From the NCBI RefSeq assembly GCF_001659605.2, contig NC_035164.2:5435379-5499378 (forward strand): a stretch of DNA of 64,000 nucleotides, written 5' to 3'. This document shows positions 35,650 to 48,659 of the stretch, piece by piece. Origin of the DNA: Manihot esculenta (Eukaryota; Streptophyta; Magnoliopsida; Malpighiales; Euphorbiaceae). A program made the translations under genes and the position numbers. The notes under the pieces were generated by a model. It had not been told where the DNA came from and made no database searches. It saw only the letters and a program-made list of their open reading frames with translations. Positions within the stretch are counted from its first letter, which is position 1, and each line of letters starts with the position of its first letter.

Positions 35650-36055
35650 ATATATATATATATATATTTATAAAAAGGGACCATTCGATTTAGTGGGTTT
35701 AAAATTAAATTAAAAATTAAAATTTCAGTATTTATAAAAATCAAATCAAATCGATTTTAATTAAAAATTAAATCAAATCAAATCAATTTAATTCAATTCG
35801 ATTTAATTTAATTTAATCGGTTTGATTTTTTTAATAAATTTTTACTTTTTATATTTTATTTTTAATATTTTAAAATTTAATTAAAATATTTTAATATGAA
35901 TATGATCTAATCTCTCTGTATTAATTGAAATTTTTAAAATTAAAAATTAAACTGAATCGAAATAAATAAGAAATCGATCTAAATTTTTAAATTAATTCAG
36001 TTCAATCGATTTTTTCGATTTGAATCGAATACTGGTCATTTCTGAGCATAAAATA
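35650..36055. repeat. AT-rich CGGTTCGATT-type repeat with a TA microsatellite
   Basis: A (TA)n run near 35650-35668 is followed by the AAATCGAATC / GGTTTGATTT words that recur in opposite orientation at 48880-49260, 50225-50580, 55195-56030 and 57365-57860. Probably a MITE or low-complexity family. Confidence 0.5.
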
Positions 36056-36585
36056 TTATTTAGCCCTTGAGTTATATTTTTTTTAAAAGCAAAACTACTG
36101 ATTATATTAATAAAATTCTATCAAACAAGAGGAATATCATCTCAAATAGAAAAGTTGATAAATTTTCTAATTAAAATATGAATATTTCATCAAATCATGA
36201 GAAATATTATTCTGAACATAGAAACGATTATATTTAATAAATTTTTTAATTAAAATATTAGATTATATTTAATAGATTTTCTAATTAAAATATTAGCAGC
36301 TAGTACTTAAACGTGCATTTAAACTCTTGAACATTTTAGATGAATAAATACTACAAAAAAACGGATTATCAGCGACGGATTTAGCGACGGAAAATACTTT
36401 TGTCGGAAAAAAAAATTAGCGACGGAGCAGCGATGAATAATATATTTCTGACTGATTAGTGACGGATTTTTAAAATATTAGCGACGGAATTTATTCCGTC
36501 GCTAATCCGTCAGAAAATGCAAATATAAAAGAAAAAAACCCTAATAATTTCTTTGATATCTCTTTTGATTTTAGCCGCCGTTTTT

Positions 36586-36613
36586 CTCTCCTCTCCTCTC
36601 CTCTCCTCTCCCC
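36586..36613. repeat. (CTCTC)n microsatellite
   Basis: A pyrimidine run of TCTCCTCTCCTCTCC units sits in the presumed 5' untranslated part of the CACTA gene. Confidence 0.85.
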
Positions 36614-37281
36614 GATGCCACACCTTTCTCCTTGCCGCAATCGTCGCCGTCGCCACTGATCTTGCCACTGTCGCCGCTACTGGACTATTCTGTTTGTGTT
36701 GCTGGACGCTTGCCGCTACTGGACGCTTCTGTCGCTGTTGCTGGACGCTCCTCCCACCGCCACAACATTGCCGCTCGCCATTGCCTATCAGGTAATTATT
36801 TCAAACTGTTGTTGAGCAGCAAGTTTGCTGCTGCAGCAAGCATGCTGCTGTGCAGCAGGAAGCATGTTTGAAATAATTCAATTAATTTGATATTAAAATT
36901 TTTTAAATTGTTTATAATTAAATTTTTGTCTTATGTTTGAATTTAATTTTTTTAATTTATTTTACTTTAATATATTAAATCAAAACTTATTAATAAATTG
37001 GTTTGCTTTAGTGTCCAAGTTAGCTTTCAAGCATCAACAGCTTTAATTTTTATAATTAGAAGTTGAAAAAAAAGGTATTGTTTGTTTTACATCTTCATTT
37101 TCTAATTTTTTTTAATTATTGTAAACATTCAACTCTATTTTGATATGTATTGTTAAATTGATTAGTGTGTTTGATTTGTTAAATTAGTATATAATTAGAG
37201 TTGAATTTGTATATTGATTAAGGTTTTATATATTGTTTGTCTTTATTGTTAATTTAAACTAATAGATAATTATTTTTTCAG

Positions 37282-37521
37282 ATGCCTCGAAGAGCAGTAT
37301 CATCTAGAGGTAGAGGACATAGCCAGCAGCTCTCTATGAATAAAACAGATGAGGCAGTACAGGTGCAGGAGGAAACACTGGAGCACACTCCACAAGTATT
37401 AGGGGGGCAAGCAAACGCATCCTCATCATCATCAGTTCGAACTAGAGGTCCGAACTTGGAACATCCTATCCCATCAAACCCTTCTGATCGACAATATACT
37501 ACAACATTATCCATATCTTGT
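37282..37521 (+). pseudogene. First exon of the outer CACTA tnp1-like (Ptta/En/Spm) gene
   Basis: The start MPRRAVSSRGRGHSQQ leads about 80 residues of low-complexity N-terminus, ending near RQYTTTLSIS, where the inner element begins. The later exons at 43709-44985 supply the conserved domain. Splicing across 6 kb of inner element is unlikely to work. Confidence 0.6.
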
Positions 37522-38661
37522 CACAAAATAAATTGTAGCTAAAAATAGAATTTTGGTGGCTAGATGCTTTTGCCACAACATATTTTTCCCGTGACATGCC
37601 GTAGCTAGAAGTGGCGTAACTAAAGTTTAGTTACAGGATTTACCTATGTTGTGGCTATAATAAATATTTATTAGCTAAAAATATTGCCATTAAAAGTAAA
37701 TATTGTGGCTAGTTATTAGCCACGAGAATGGAATATTTGTAACCACATTTTCTTTTTGCCACAGCAACTTTTTTTGTAAGTGATTTTGCTATGATTATGT
37801 TACAAAAATAATAATGTGGCAATTTAAACTTATGTATAGTTACAAATTTAATTTTATGGCTAACATATCTAAATTTAGTCATAAACTTAATTGTATGACA
37901 AAAAATATTGACTATTAGCCACATTTAAATAATTATAAGGCAAGAATAAAATTTATAGCCACAAAAATAAGAAAGTGACAAGTTATAGTATAATTGTTAC
38001 ACTTAATTTTATTTTATAACTATTGAATAAAGCCACAAAATTATTAAATTAGAAGCTATTCTAAATATACTACATACGGCTACTATTAATTATTTGTAGC
38101 TAAAATGTAATATTTATTTAATTTATTATTATTTAATGGGATTATATTATAATTTACTATTACATATGTTATTTATCTATTAATAATTTTGATAAAATTT
38201 ATAATAGAATATAAAATTTATATAAAAAATTTAGCTAAAATTTAAATTTATAAAATAATTATATATTAATATTAAGACTCAATCAGAATGACAATTATAA
38301 AATAACAATAAATTTAATCCAAAATAACCAATATCCAAAATAAACTAATTTAAGTCATAAAGCAATCACACTAAAAATACTTGAAATTATAATACTATAC
38401 TAACACTAATATTAATATCTAAATTTTCTAAAAGTAGTATTATAAGGCTGCTGGCTGCTTCAAAATCCAAAACTTCAAATATACTGCAAATCATCCTCCA
38501 ATTTCATCATCTTGGGAATCCTCCATAGGCTGTATAAAATTTTATTTGAAAATATTAATAACAAAATTATATAAAATAGATAAGGTTCATACTAGTTATA
38601 TAGCTTACAAAAATTCTTATATTAGAAAGAAAATGAGACTTAGTTTTTAATCACTTACCGA

Positions 38662-40875
38662 TGCAATATTATTATTTTTCTCCAAAAGTATCTTGAATTT
38701 CTGCTCCCATATTCTATTCATCTCGGCAAGTTTCTCATCCATTTGCTTCTTAACATCATTTACTTGTTCACTTGCTTCTTTTTGAATTTGTTGGACACTC
38801 TCGTTTGCTTCTCTTCTTGAAGTATCAAGTTGTCTAAGTAGTTCTGTCTTTGTAGGTCTAGCACCAAAATATTCCGTGACATTTTTTCCAGGACCATAAA
38901 CACGTACATAACCATTTTTTTCTGGCCCAAGTACATCAGCAAACATAGTATCATCATCCAGTGAAATTTGTCCTTCTTCTCGTTGTTTCTTTAGTTGCTG
39001 AAACTTTTCCTATAGAGATATTTATATTGATTGATATTAAAAAAATCAAAATATAGCATAAAATACATAACAAATAAATAAAACATATGTAAAAAGTATT
39101 ACAATGGCTTCTTGTGATATTGGATCAATTTCTTTGCCTTGGCTTTCTCTTTCTGGATTCAAGAAAAAGCTCTAAGCGAGAAGATGTTTCTCCATTTTTT
39201 TTCTTCTGTTCAAATAAATATAACAATTAGTATTAGTTTATCATAGATCTATATCAATAAAAATTTGAGTTCAAGCAAAACCAAACTTTCCGTAAAAGAG
39301 TCAATTGATTTAATTACAAATATGCTGCAGATAAACAAAACTTGTATAAAAGAGCTAACATTTTTACAGCTAATGATATCAATTCAAGCGTTAAAATTCA
39401 TAATACTGTTGATTATTATTTACTCTACAAGTTTGGATGCTCATAGGGTTGACCAATCATAATTCATTCCTATATTTAGAATATTAAACATGGTCAAATT
39501 CTACCATTAAATGAGTGAGTTATTAATGGTGTTTGCTGTCTAATCTAATACTACTAAAAAATTGCCATGTTTAACTTTAATGAGCATAAAGAAAAAGGGG
39601 ATTTGTTTTGATGTGGGAATTGAAGGTTAATAACGGCAGTCTGAGTCTAATTAGGCATTTATAGAAAAAATAGTAAATGGCATATCAAAAAGTTCTAACA
39701 ATCATATGAACTTCAAAAGTCATTATTATTATTTTTTTTGATAAAAATAGCTTTTATTAGAACTTTGAGAGTTATAGCAGAATACAAAGAATAACAACAA
39801 GCAGCTAGCTTATACCATTACAGGTTGACCAGTTCTTGATTGTTGAGCTACTAAAAAGAATTTGGATTAAGGAATAAGGAAAGCTAAGCACATCTTAAAC
39901 CAAACAAAAGATCCATAAAAGATCAAATCATAAACTTTCTCAAGCTCTAAACTAGAATTATCAAATACTATTTTGTTTCTTTCTAGCCATAGTCCACAAA
40001 ATGACAGCAGTAAAAAGGGATTATTTATGTATCATTTAATTAATAAAAAACATTATAATACTAATAAAATAAAAACAAACTCATACCATATGATCTCTCA
40101 GCCGAGCAAAGCTTTTTGTCCCCGTGTATGGCGGCATAGAACGCTTGCATCTATTTGTCTTATTTTTATTGCTTCTCTCCTAAAAAAAAACAATGAAAAA
40201 TTTTCAGAATTTATGTTAGCTAACAGAAACTGAATTCATATAAAATAAATTATTAAATTTTACACGAATTTTTAATACCTGAAATGCATTTTCTGTCCAA
40301 AGATTAACCAAATACTTCCAATCTTTTACATCCATATCCTTAGAGTGTATATATCAATGGGTTTCGAAGGGAACTTCTTATAACTAGCCATCATATTTTT
40401 CACATCTGTATCATCTTTAACCTCTATCAATGCATCAAGATCACTAAGAGCTTTATTAGCCTTCAAGTAATAAAATTTATCTCCTTTTATAACATCAAAT
40501 CCACAATCCTTTTTCAAATCATCCAATATATCAAAAAATGAGATGAAATCAACATCAAAATTAGGTTTCTCCATGAACCTACCATTTTCATATATTCTAT
40601 TTGGTGAAAATATAAAATGGCCTTCATAATGATACCTCATTGTCTTCTGACTAGTATTCCCTAAAAAAAAAAATTGAAGTTAGCCATCTAATTATTTATC
40701 AAAACAACTTAAAATTTATAAATCACATAAATATTATTTACCTTGAAAATTTGAAGCCTGATTTTGGTGTAACTCTTGAGTTTCTTGAAAGTTCTGGTTA
40801 ACATTATTTTCAGTCTCATTTTCCAAGTTAATATTGATGGAATTCCCTTTCCGCAACTTGCATCGTCGAGCCATG
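38662..40875 (-). pseudogene. Multi-exon tnp1-like (Ptta/En/Spm) gene of the inner element
   Basis: The minus-strand start at about 40875 (MARRCKLRKGNSININ) is followed by exons. The 40326-40660 exon carries an N-terminal YHYEGHFIFSP...ENGRF segment like the PB1-like domain of plant transposon proteins. An exon at about 39103-39175 ends NPERESQGKEIDPISQEAI. The 38662-39012 exon has VLGPEKNGYVRVYGPG and then a long charged coiled coil, as in the C-terminal part of Ptta/En/Spm proteins. A good donor (GTAAGT) follows at 38661. The middle of the gene is not accounted for, so it is probably defective. Confidence 0.6.
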
Positions 40876-41769
40876 ATGTTTGCTTCTACTTCATGGAAAA
40901 AATTGAATATTACACATAGGGGATAAATTAATATAAAAATAGTGAATCAAAGCTTTTTAACAGATGAAAAACGAATGAAAAGTAAATATCAGATGCCTTT
41001 CACGTGTTTAACCTAGAACGTAATTTTAAACGTACCTGATTGGATTTGATAGTGGAAGCTTCTCCTTTTGATAGTGGACAGAAATTGAAAACTGAATGAA
41101 TCATGAGTGAGAATGAATCAGTAGCGGCTGTAGGGAGGGAATTTTTAATTTTAAGGTTTTCATTCCTCCAAGCCAAAAATATATATATTAGCAAGCTTAT
41201 CATTATATTGCCGCCGCTAATTGATAGGGTTCCCTTTATTAATTAATATAATATTATTTATTTTTACTTTTTTGTAATTAAAATATTTTATATTTTTAAT
41301 TAAATAAGCAAAATAAAATAATTTTAATTTGTTTAAGCAGATTCAAAATCAACGCTATGAATTGTTTTTTCAAAGAAAAAAAATCATGACCACACCTTTG
41401 TAGAACTGTATTTTTAACATCAAAATAAATTTATTTTAAAAAAAAAATTTCAAAATTAATTTATACGCAAAATACAAATATGTAGATAAAAAAAATTCAA
41501 GTACGTAAAAAAAAAATTTTAAGTGTGCCAAATTTGGCATGATTGTGTTTTTTGATGGAATAAGACCCTAAAGGTGTTAGATCGTTGGTTAAAAATTTGG
41601 AATAATTTTGGTATAAATTTAATTTATATATTGTGGATAAAGAATTTTGGTTTTTTTGATTACCGATTAGTAATTATGTTCAGTAATTAGTAATTCTGTA
41701 AGAAATTTTTAATTACCATAATTTCCAAATTTGCTAATTGGTCACGGTGATGGTTATAAAATGCTCACC

Positions 41770-42790
41770 TTTAAGCATATGGTGGGACGCAAAATAAACG
41801 ATAGTGCATTTCTTACCCCAAAATGTTACACTCATACATTATAAACAAAATTCTTATTTATTAGTAATCATTTATTCAAATATTCAATTAAAATAAAACT
41901 TTAATGGTTCACTTTAATTAGTTTAAAGTCAAGAACATTAAAAAAGAAATAATGGGGCCAAAATAAATGACAGTGAATTGCTTACCCTAAAATATTATAC
42001 TTATATATTATAAACAAAATATAATAATTATTAGTAATTATTTATTCAAATATTCATTTAAAATAAAACTTTAATTGTTCACTTTAATTAGTTTAAAGTC
42101 AATAACATTAAAAAAGAAATAATGTGGCGCACAATAAACGGCAGTGCATTTCTTACCCCAAAATATTATATTGTTAATCATTAGTAATCATTTATTCAAA
42201 TATTCAATTAAAATAAAACTTTAATTTTTTACTTAAATTAGTTTAAAGTCAAGAACATTAAAAAAAAAAAGATGGAACGCACAATAAACGACAGTGCCTT
42301 TCATACCCCAAAATATTATACTTATACATTATAAACAAACTTGTTATTCATTAGTAATCATTTATTCAAATATTCAATTAAAATAAAACTTTAATTCTTT
42401 ACTTAAATTAGTTTAAAGTCAAGAATATTAAAAAACAAAAGATGGGATGCACAATAAACGACAGTGTCTTTCATACCCCAAAAATATTATACTTATACAT
42501 TATAAACAAACTTGTTATTCATTAGTAATCATTTATTCAAATATTCAATTAAAATAAAACTTGAATTATCCACTTTAATTAGTTTAAAGACAAAAACAAT
42601 AAAAAAAGAAACAATCGGGCGCAAAATAAACGACAGTGTCTAAACATTACAAAAGAAATGATGGGTGTAAAATAAATAACAATGTTTTTTTTACCCCAAA
42701 ATATTATACTTATATATTATAAACAAACTTGTTATCTATTAGAAATTATTTATTCAAATTTTCAATTAAAATAAAACTAAAATTGATAAT
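41770..42790. repeat. Tandem array, unit about 150-175 bp, about six copies
   Basis: Unit starts are near 41783, 41953, 42123, 42274, 42446 and 42615. Each unit contains CA(A/C)AATAAACGACAGTG, TTACCCCAAAATATTATAC, ATTAGTAATCATTTATTC and AATTAGTTTAAAGTCAA. The third unit is shorter and a final partial unit starts near 42665. Confidence 0.9.
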
Positions 42791-43708
42791 TATAACTAAA
42801 ATTGATTCATTAATATGTAACTTTTTAAGTTAGAAAATAATTCTCAATAACTTTTCTATCTAAACAAATGGACAATAGAAGAAAAATTGATTGAGAGACA
42901 AAAAAAAAACATATTATATGAAATTTTTTAGAACCTCTAAGCATATTTTTTGAACTTGATAAATCAATATATAATACCTAGAGGACCTCAGAGTAATTCT
43001 TCAAATTATTTTATTAGTTATAGTATTCTATCGTAGTTATATAATTGTGGCTAATTTGATAACTAATTCCATGACTCTTTGATAATTATAACTAAAGTAT
43101 CATAGTATTTATACAATTCATTTAGCTACGATGTTGTGGCTAATGATTTAGTAATAGTTATGACAAACATAATTACATGACTAATATTTTTATGTTTCTG
43201 CCACAAATTTTTTGTAATGACTAATAAACTGTAGCTAATAAAATAATTATTACTACAATCATATTAGCTTCGTGGCTATTAAAATTATTACCTATAATAT
43301 TAATGTGTTGTGACTACAATGGTAGTAATTGTTACAAAAAAATTAAATTTATAGCTATTATATCTATTAGCTATGATATTACTTTGTAGCTAAAATTAAT
43401 TGTGGCAAATAGTCAACAAATAGTTACATTATATATAAAATAAAACAAAAAATACATATTAGTTATAATTGTTGCATTTTTGTTACTAAATAGTTTAAAT
43501 TAGCCACAATAGGTTTTTAGCCGTAATAAAATAAATATATTAGCCACAATAATTTTTTTTGTAGCTACGTATCGTAACTAGAGATGTAATATATAATTGA
43601 TTAGATTGAAAGGAAATATGTAAGTCATATACAACTTTTTGCTATTGATTTAATATGTATTATTACTTACAACTACTCATTATATATAAAAATATTGTAG
43701 TTTTTTAG

Positions 43709-44985
43709 ATTCCACAGTTACTAGATCAATCACTAATGACATTAAGATGCGCTACACTGCTCCATGGAAAACTTGGTCAGAAATACCTTTAAAGATAAAA
43801 GACGAGCTCTTCGGACTTTTTGGGGTAAATACATCTTATATTCTAAAATTTCTAATATGCATTTTAAGTTTTTTAAATTTACATAACACTGATTGTTATT
43901 TGTAGAGTCGATATGTATGGTATGCGAGTGAAGAAGATATGGTTCGAATTGCTTGGGAAAAGGTAGGTAAAGAAAGACTACGAGACATTCTTAATAGAGT
44001 TAGGAGCGAATTGTTGCGTAAGCACAAGAAGACAGATGTTGCTTATCTATACAATTTAGGACCAGATTGGATAGAGACAGAGATATGGAATGAACTTGTT
44101 GCATATTGGAGTACACCAGAGTGGAGAAAGAAATCAGAAGTTGGTAAAGCAAATAGAAATGTAGAAAAAGATGGGACTATTACGAAACACTCTGATGGTT
44201 CAATAAAACTGGAGGTTCATGAGAATAGATTGGTATAACTCTTTTATTTCTTACTTTTATTTATACAATTCAGTTTTTATATAGATGGCTAGAAATTATC
44301 CATGCATCTTGTGTTGTGTGATTATTTCTTTTTCGTAGGCAAAGAAGTTGGGTAGGCAACCAACTCAACTTGAACTATTTCGTGCAACTCACACAAAAAA
44401 GGGGAGTCAAGGTGTTTTCATTGATGAAAAATCACGACGAGTTGATGTAAGTTTTTTTTTGCTTATTTATTGTTATCACATTATTTTTCTATTTGTTATG
44501 TTATCATTAGTTGTGTATGGTTAATGAAATGTTTATTATGTTTTCTTTTTTTACTTAGGAAGCTTATTTGAGTGCTATTGCTGAAAATGTGAATGACAAT
44601 TGTGAGAGTCAGTTTGCTTTTGATTTGAATAAGTGAATTGAAATTTCTGGAAGTAGTAAAGGAAGAGTTTATGATTTTAGATTTTCTGATATTGCAAAAT
44701 CAGGAACTCCAACTACCTCCTTCTCATGCACATCAGCTCATCCTGGAGGACCTTCTCAAACTATGTTTTCTTTAGAGGAGGTTGAACAAATATTAGAGCA
44801 AAACCGGATCAAAATGAAACAAGACATGGAGCAAATGTAAGAGCAAATACAAGAACAAATGCGAGTGCAGATAGAAAAGCAAATAAAAGATCAGATGAAA
44901 TCATTGAAGAACAAAAAAATATCTTCACCGCATAACACAACTGCAGATCCTACTTCTCTATCAGATGGTTCAACAAATTCATAGA
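43709..44985 (+). pseudogene. Later exons of the outer CACTA tnp1-like gene
   Basis: Predicted exons with GT-AG borders are 43709-43824, 43906-44232, 44339-44446 and 44559 to about 44985. Translation gives RYTAPWKTWSEIPLKIKDELF, WYASEEDMVRIAWEKVG, LGPDWIETEIWNELVAYWST and RQPTQLELFRATHTKK, the pattern of the Ptta/En/Spm plant transposon protein family. The last exon has a TGA near 44635 and a TAA near 44839, then a Glu/Gln-rich coiled coil, so it is broken. The first exon at 37282 is separated by the inner element. Confidence 0.75.
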
Positions 44986-44989
44986 TTAG

Positions 44990-45150
44990 TTTTAAAATTT
45001 ATGAACATTGTTAAGTATTATGGATTTATTTTAAATTTTATAACCATTGTTAAGTATTATGAATTTATTTTAAATTTTATGAACATTGTTAAATATTTTG
45101 AATTTATTTTAAATTTTATGAATATTGTTAAGTATTATGAACATTGATTA
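44990..45150. repeat. Short tandem repeat, about 45-48 bp unit
   Basis: Three to four units of TTTTAAATTTTATGAACATTGTTAAGTATTATG-like sequence follow the CACTA gene. The open frame over it is a by-product. Confidence 0.8.
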
Positions 45151-45669
45151 TAATTATTATGAATGATATTTGATTTATATTCAATATGATTCTTAATTAT
45201 AAATTATTTGATTATACAGGAAATATCTAAATAAAAGCAGGAAATTTTTTTTGTGATCGAATTTTAACAGATTAGCGACGGATTTGTGAGAATATTTATT
45301 AAAACGTGTTAATATTTCCGACGGATTTCCGACGGAAAATTTCCGTCGCTAATTGTTTCCGACAGATTAGCGACGGATTGTTCATCGGATGAATTTAGAT
45401 ATTCTGACGGATTTAGCGACGAAAAACGTTTGTCGCTAAACTTTTCCGACGAAATTATCCGTCGCAAATTTATCCGACAGAGTTAAGGTCCGTCGGAAAT
45501 CCGTCGCTAATATTTCCGACAGAAGCCTGGTCCGTCAAAAAAATTAGCGACATGACTTTAAGCGACGGATTTGAGTCCGTCGGAAATCCATCGCTGAAAG
45601 TTTTAGCGACGGATTTCAGACTATCAGCGACGGAAAAATTCGTCGCTGATAGTCTGTTATTTTGTAGTG

Positions 45670-46936
45670 ACACTCCTAAACCAATTTAATTTAAATAGGT
45701 ATAAATAAAATAAAATTAACATAACGACAAACAAAATTTAGCTTAAAAAGATGTGGTCCCACCAAGGAGCTACAAGCGGGTTGCTTTCCGGCATAAGCAC
45801 AACTGTGCTTTCTCTAATATGGTGATATCAAAGCAAATAAGGGAGTTAATATTGGAAAATCCAGAAAGATGACTTCATGCAAGCCAAACGTTTGAGAGAG
45901 ATTAAAATAGAAGAGATGAACTCGTGTTGAGAAAATATGTAAAGCTGCAAATCCCATATGCAATAATACAATGAAGGTAATAAACAACACATAAAGTCAT
46001 CCGTAAAAGAAGGAAAAATAAAATTCACAAAATCATAAATGAAAAGCGATTTAAATAAATGATGGAATAAAAATAAAAATTTAAACAAATCAATGAAGAA
46101 AAATCACCTTCTAAAAAAAATAGAACAATAATAATCGATTTCTCAAATTATTGTACTTCTATTATGACCCGATCAAATTGGCTCTCGTTACAAATGTGTT
46201 CTAGTTTATCGAGGCAAATCATCTAGCTTCTATAAAAATCCTTTTTTCGCTCCAAGTACTAATCATCTCGATTTTCTCTTCAAACACATAAAATTCTGGA
46301 AAAATAAAAATTCACTAATTTTCTAGGTAAAAAAAGTATTCTAAATCTTGAATATGAGAGATTTTGGCAAAAATTGAATAGTGAAAAGTTATGGGATAGA
46401 TAAAAATGGATTGTCTATGACGGTAAAATTTTAAAAGAAGGGAGAACTGAATGGTTTCGGCTATATTTTTTAGCCATAAACGTTCGTTAATGGTTATTGT
46501 CCATGTGGCTAACGATCATATCTCTAAATTAATTTTAGACTTTTTTTATATTTTATTTATATTTATTTAAATTAATTCAAAAATGTATTTATCCCTTTAA
46601 AAAGTTTAGAGATTTAATTCTACCTTTAAATATAATTCAAGGGCTAAACAACATCTTACGCCTTTTTAATAAGGGTATTAGTATTGCTGAATATTACTCT
46701 AAGGGCATGTTGAGTAAATATCTCATCTGGTATTGACTGGTAGTAATTTCCTTGTGGCTAGAAGATTGATGAAACTAGAAATTCCAGAGCCTGAAGTTCT
46801 CTTTTTCCTTTATTTCTTTTAAATGCATATTTAACATCCTTATTGATAGAAACAAGTAGTGAAATTATGAGGATGATGAATTATGCTTATCAGCTCAAAC
46901 ATACATAACAAATGCAGATGGCTGAAGTGTTGATAT
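45670..46936. other. Gene-free flank; right part is the original 3' flank of the desaturase gene
   Basis: No supported gene is present. The last few hundred bases before 46937 lie downstream of the detached desaturase C-terminal codons (minus strand) and therefore should be the gene's old 3' untranslated region and flank. Confidence 0.5.
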
Positions 46937-46973
46937 TTAAATTTCTCTGCCAAAAATCCAGCTAAATGGAACC
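46937..46973 (-). pseudogene. Detached C-terminal end of the stearoyl-ACP desaturase gene
   Basis: Reading the minus strand from 46969 to 46937 gives [10 protein letters not shown] followed by TAA, the conserved C-terminal signature of plant acyl-ACP desaturases (PFSWIF(D/G)R). The four bases before it (GGTT) are the same as the last four bases of the gene body at 51876-51879, and the joined codons are in frame. The plus-strand sequence immediately to the right is copia RT. This piece was separated from the gene body by the inversion. Confidence 0.9.
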
Positions 46974-48388
46974 GAGGGTGTATTAGAACGGTTGAAAGCT
47001 CGTTTAGTTGCTAAGGGTTTCCATCAACTTGACGGTGTCGATTACACTGAAACTTTTTCACCCGTTATAAAACCTGGTACCATCCGTTTAGTTTTAACTG
47101 TTGCTTTAGTTCGGGGTTGGCCTATTCGTCAACTTGACGTTAAAAATGCTTTTCTGCATGGTTTCATTTCTAAGAATATTTATATGGAACAACCTCCTGG
47201 AATGATTGATTCTGCGCATCCCTCTTATGTTTGTAAGCTTCAGCATGCATTGTATGGATTAAAACAGGCACCGTGTGCCTGGTTTGATCGATTAAGTGTT
47301 TTTTTAATTAAATATGGTTTCTATTGCAGTCTTGCCGATCCTTCTCTTTTCATTTTTCACTCATCGATAGGAATTTTGGTTTAATTTATGTTGATGATAT
47401 GCTCCTCACATGCTCTTCCCCTCCTCTAGTTCAATCATTCTTGTAGGTCTTAAATTCTGAATTTTCTATGAAGGACCTCGGTCCGTTACATCATTTCTTG
47501 GGCATTCAGATTCACACTACACCCACTGGGCTCCATTTATCACAGACTCATTATGCTCATTCTATTCTGAAGCGTGCTCAAATGTTAGATTGTCGACCTA
47601 TGCCTATGCCTTCGGTACAAAACACAGTTTCCACTCCAGATGACACAACTGTTGATCCTCGCTATTTCCGGGGCCTTGTTGGTTCTTTGCAGTATCTTAC
47701 ACTGACCCGGCCTGATCTTTCTTTTAGTGTGAATTACGTTTCTCAGTTTATGCACACACCTGACGTCTCCCATTTAAAATTTGTTCGGCGGATTTTACGT
47801 TATTTAAAAGGCACTATTCACTACGACCTATCTCTAACCGCTAACACTTCACTTGTTCTTAGTGCTTTTTCTGATGCAAATTGGGCTGGTTGTCCAACTA
47901 CTCGGAGATCCACCACCGGCTACTGTACTTTTCTAGGTTCAAATATACTTTCGTGGTGTGCCAAGAAACAGAATACAGTGGCTCGTTCCAGCACCGAGGC
48001 GGAGTATTGCGCTATGGCTCATGCTGCCGCTGAGCTCACATGGTTGGGCTATTTATTGGCTGATTTACGAGTTCCCATCCATCATCCTCCGGTTCTTCAT
48101 GGTGACAATTTAAGTGCCTTGTATCTTACTGTTAATCCTGTACTACATGCTCGTAGCAAACACATTGCTCTGGACTATCATTATATAAGAGAATGCGTTG
48201 CTCAAGGGGTTTTAACTACTAAGCATATTCCATCGTCATTACAACTGGCTGACATTTTTACAAAGCCCATGACAAAGGCTCGCCTGGCTCAATTTCGTCA
48301 CAAACTTTGTCTACAGCCCCGACAAAGTTTGAGGGGGGATAATGACTTAAGGGGTTATAAGGATGCAAATATTCCTCTGGAGTTATAA
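46974..48388 (+). pseudogene. 3' half of a Ty1/copia pol: reverse transcriptase and RNase H
   Basis: It opens inside RT at [14 protein letters not shown], then shows [27 protein letters not shown] and a YVDDM catalytic box. A frameshift near 47380 and a stop near 47446 precede the MKDLGPLHHFLGI motif. The RNase H part (47468-48388) has SDANWAGC, RSSTEAEY and KHIALDYHYIRE. It lacks the first part of RT and everything upstream; those are found inverted at 51880-54900. Natural stop near 48388. Confidence 0.92.
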
Positions 48389-48421
48389 GGCTGGATGCCA
48401 TGTGCTAGAGCTGTGGAGAGA

Positions 48422-48659
48422 TAAGGTGTATTATTGTAAATATGTTTAGTTTGAATAAGTCTTAGTGGTTAGGATCCCACGGGTAATGGGTTTGATTACC
48501 TGAAATAGCTCAGTCATTTTCTCCACTTTCTCCGCTTTCTCCTATTTAGTTGCTACAACAGTTGTTATTATTTTTTTATTTAAAGCAGTGTATTATAGCT
48601 CATTGGATTATTGGAGCTACATTCAATATTATATTATTCACTTCTTCATAATTTCTTGC
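48422..48659 (+). mobile_element. 3' LTR (at least its last 238 bp) of the split copia element
   Basis: It matches the reverse complement of 54931-55168 with four base differences that I can count. A polypurine-like run (TTTGAGGGGGGATA) occurs near 48327-48340, so the LTR may begin near 48344. The extra part has no counterpart at the other LTR, which may be trimmed at its outer end. Confidence 0.88.

Larger units (their letters stand above)
37522..43572. mobile_element. Inner CACTA-like element inside the outer CACTA gene
   Basis: Opposed ends rich in TAGCCACAA and TTGTGGCTA words (37525-38110 and 43020-43572) bracket a minus-strand gene and a tandem array. The right end TTTTTTTTGTAGCTAC resembles the CACTACAAAA terminus. 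The left end CACAAAATAAATTGTAGC is less clear, so the boundaries are approximate. Confidence 0.6.
36349..45669. mobile_element. CACTA (En/Spm)-like DNA transposon, 9.3 kb, with a nested element
   Basis: The right end reads TTTTGTAGTG, the reverse complement of CACTACAAAA. The left end reads TACTACAAAAAAACGG, with one change in the first base. The next bases match between ends (TATCAGCGACG), giving a terminal inverted repeat of about 28 bp. Subterminal regions (36365-36520 and 45275-45655) are dense in AGCGACGGA / TCCGTCGCT in both orientations, as in CACTA elements. A clean 3-bp target duplication is not visible. Only a tnp1-like gene is seen, no main transposase, so it is non-autonomous. Confidence 0.8.

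Noticed and set aside
36553..36871. Overlapping open frames near the left CACTA end
   Set aside because: They cover a pyrimidine microsatellite and a simple Ala/Leu/Cys-rich stretch without similarity to known domains; more likely untranslated leader.
41770..42790. Possible CRISPR-like array of regularly spaced repeats
   Set aside because: The whole 150-175 bp unit repeats, with no conserved short repeat and unique spacer pattern, and the sequence is plant nuclear DNA.
48344..48421. Extra 78 bp of the copia 3' LTR
   Set aside because: It lies between a polypurine-like run and the matched LTR and may be LTR, but the other LTR has no counterpart, so I did not include it in the feature.
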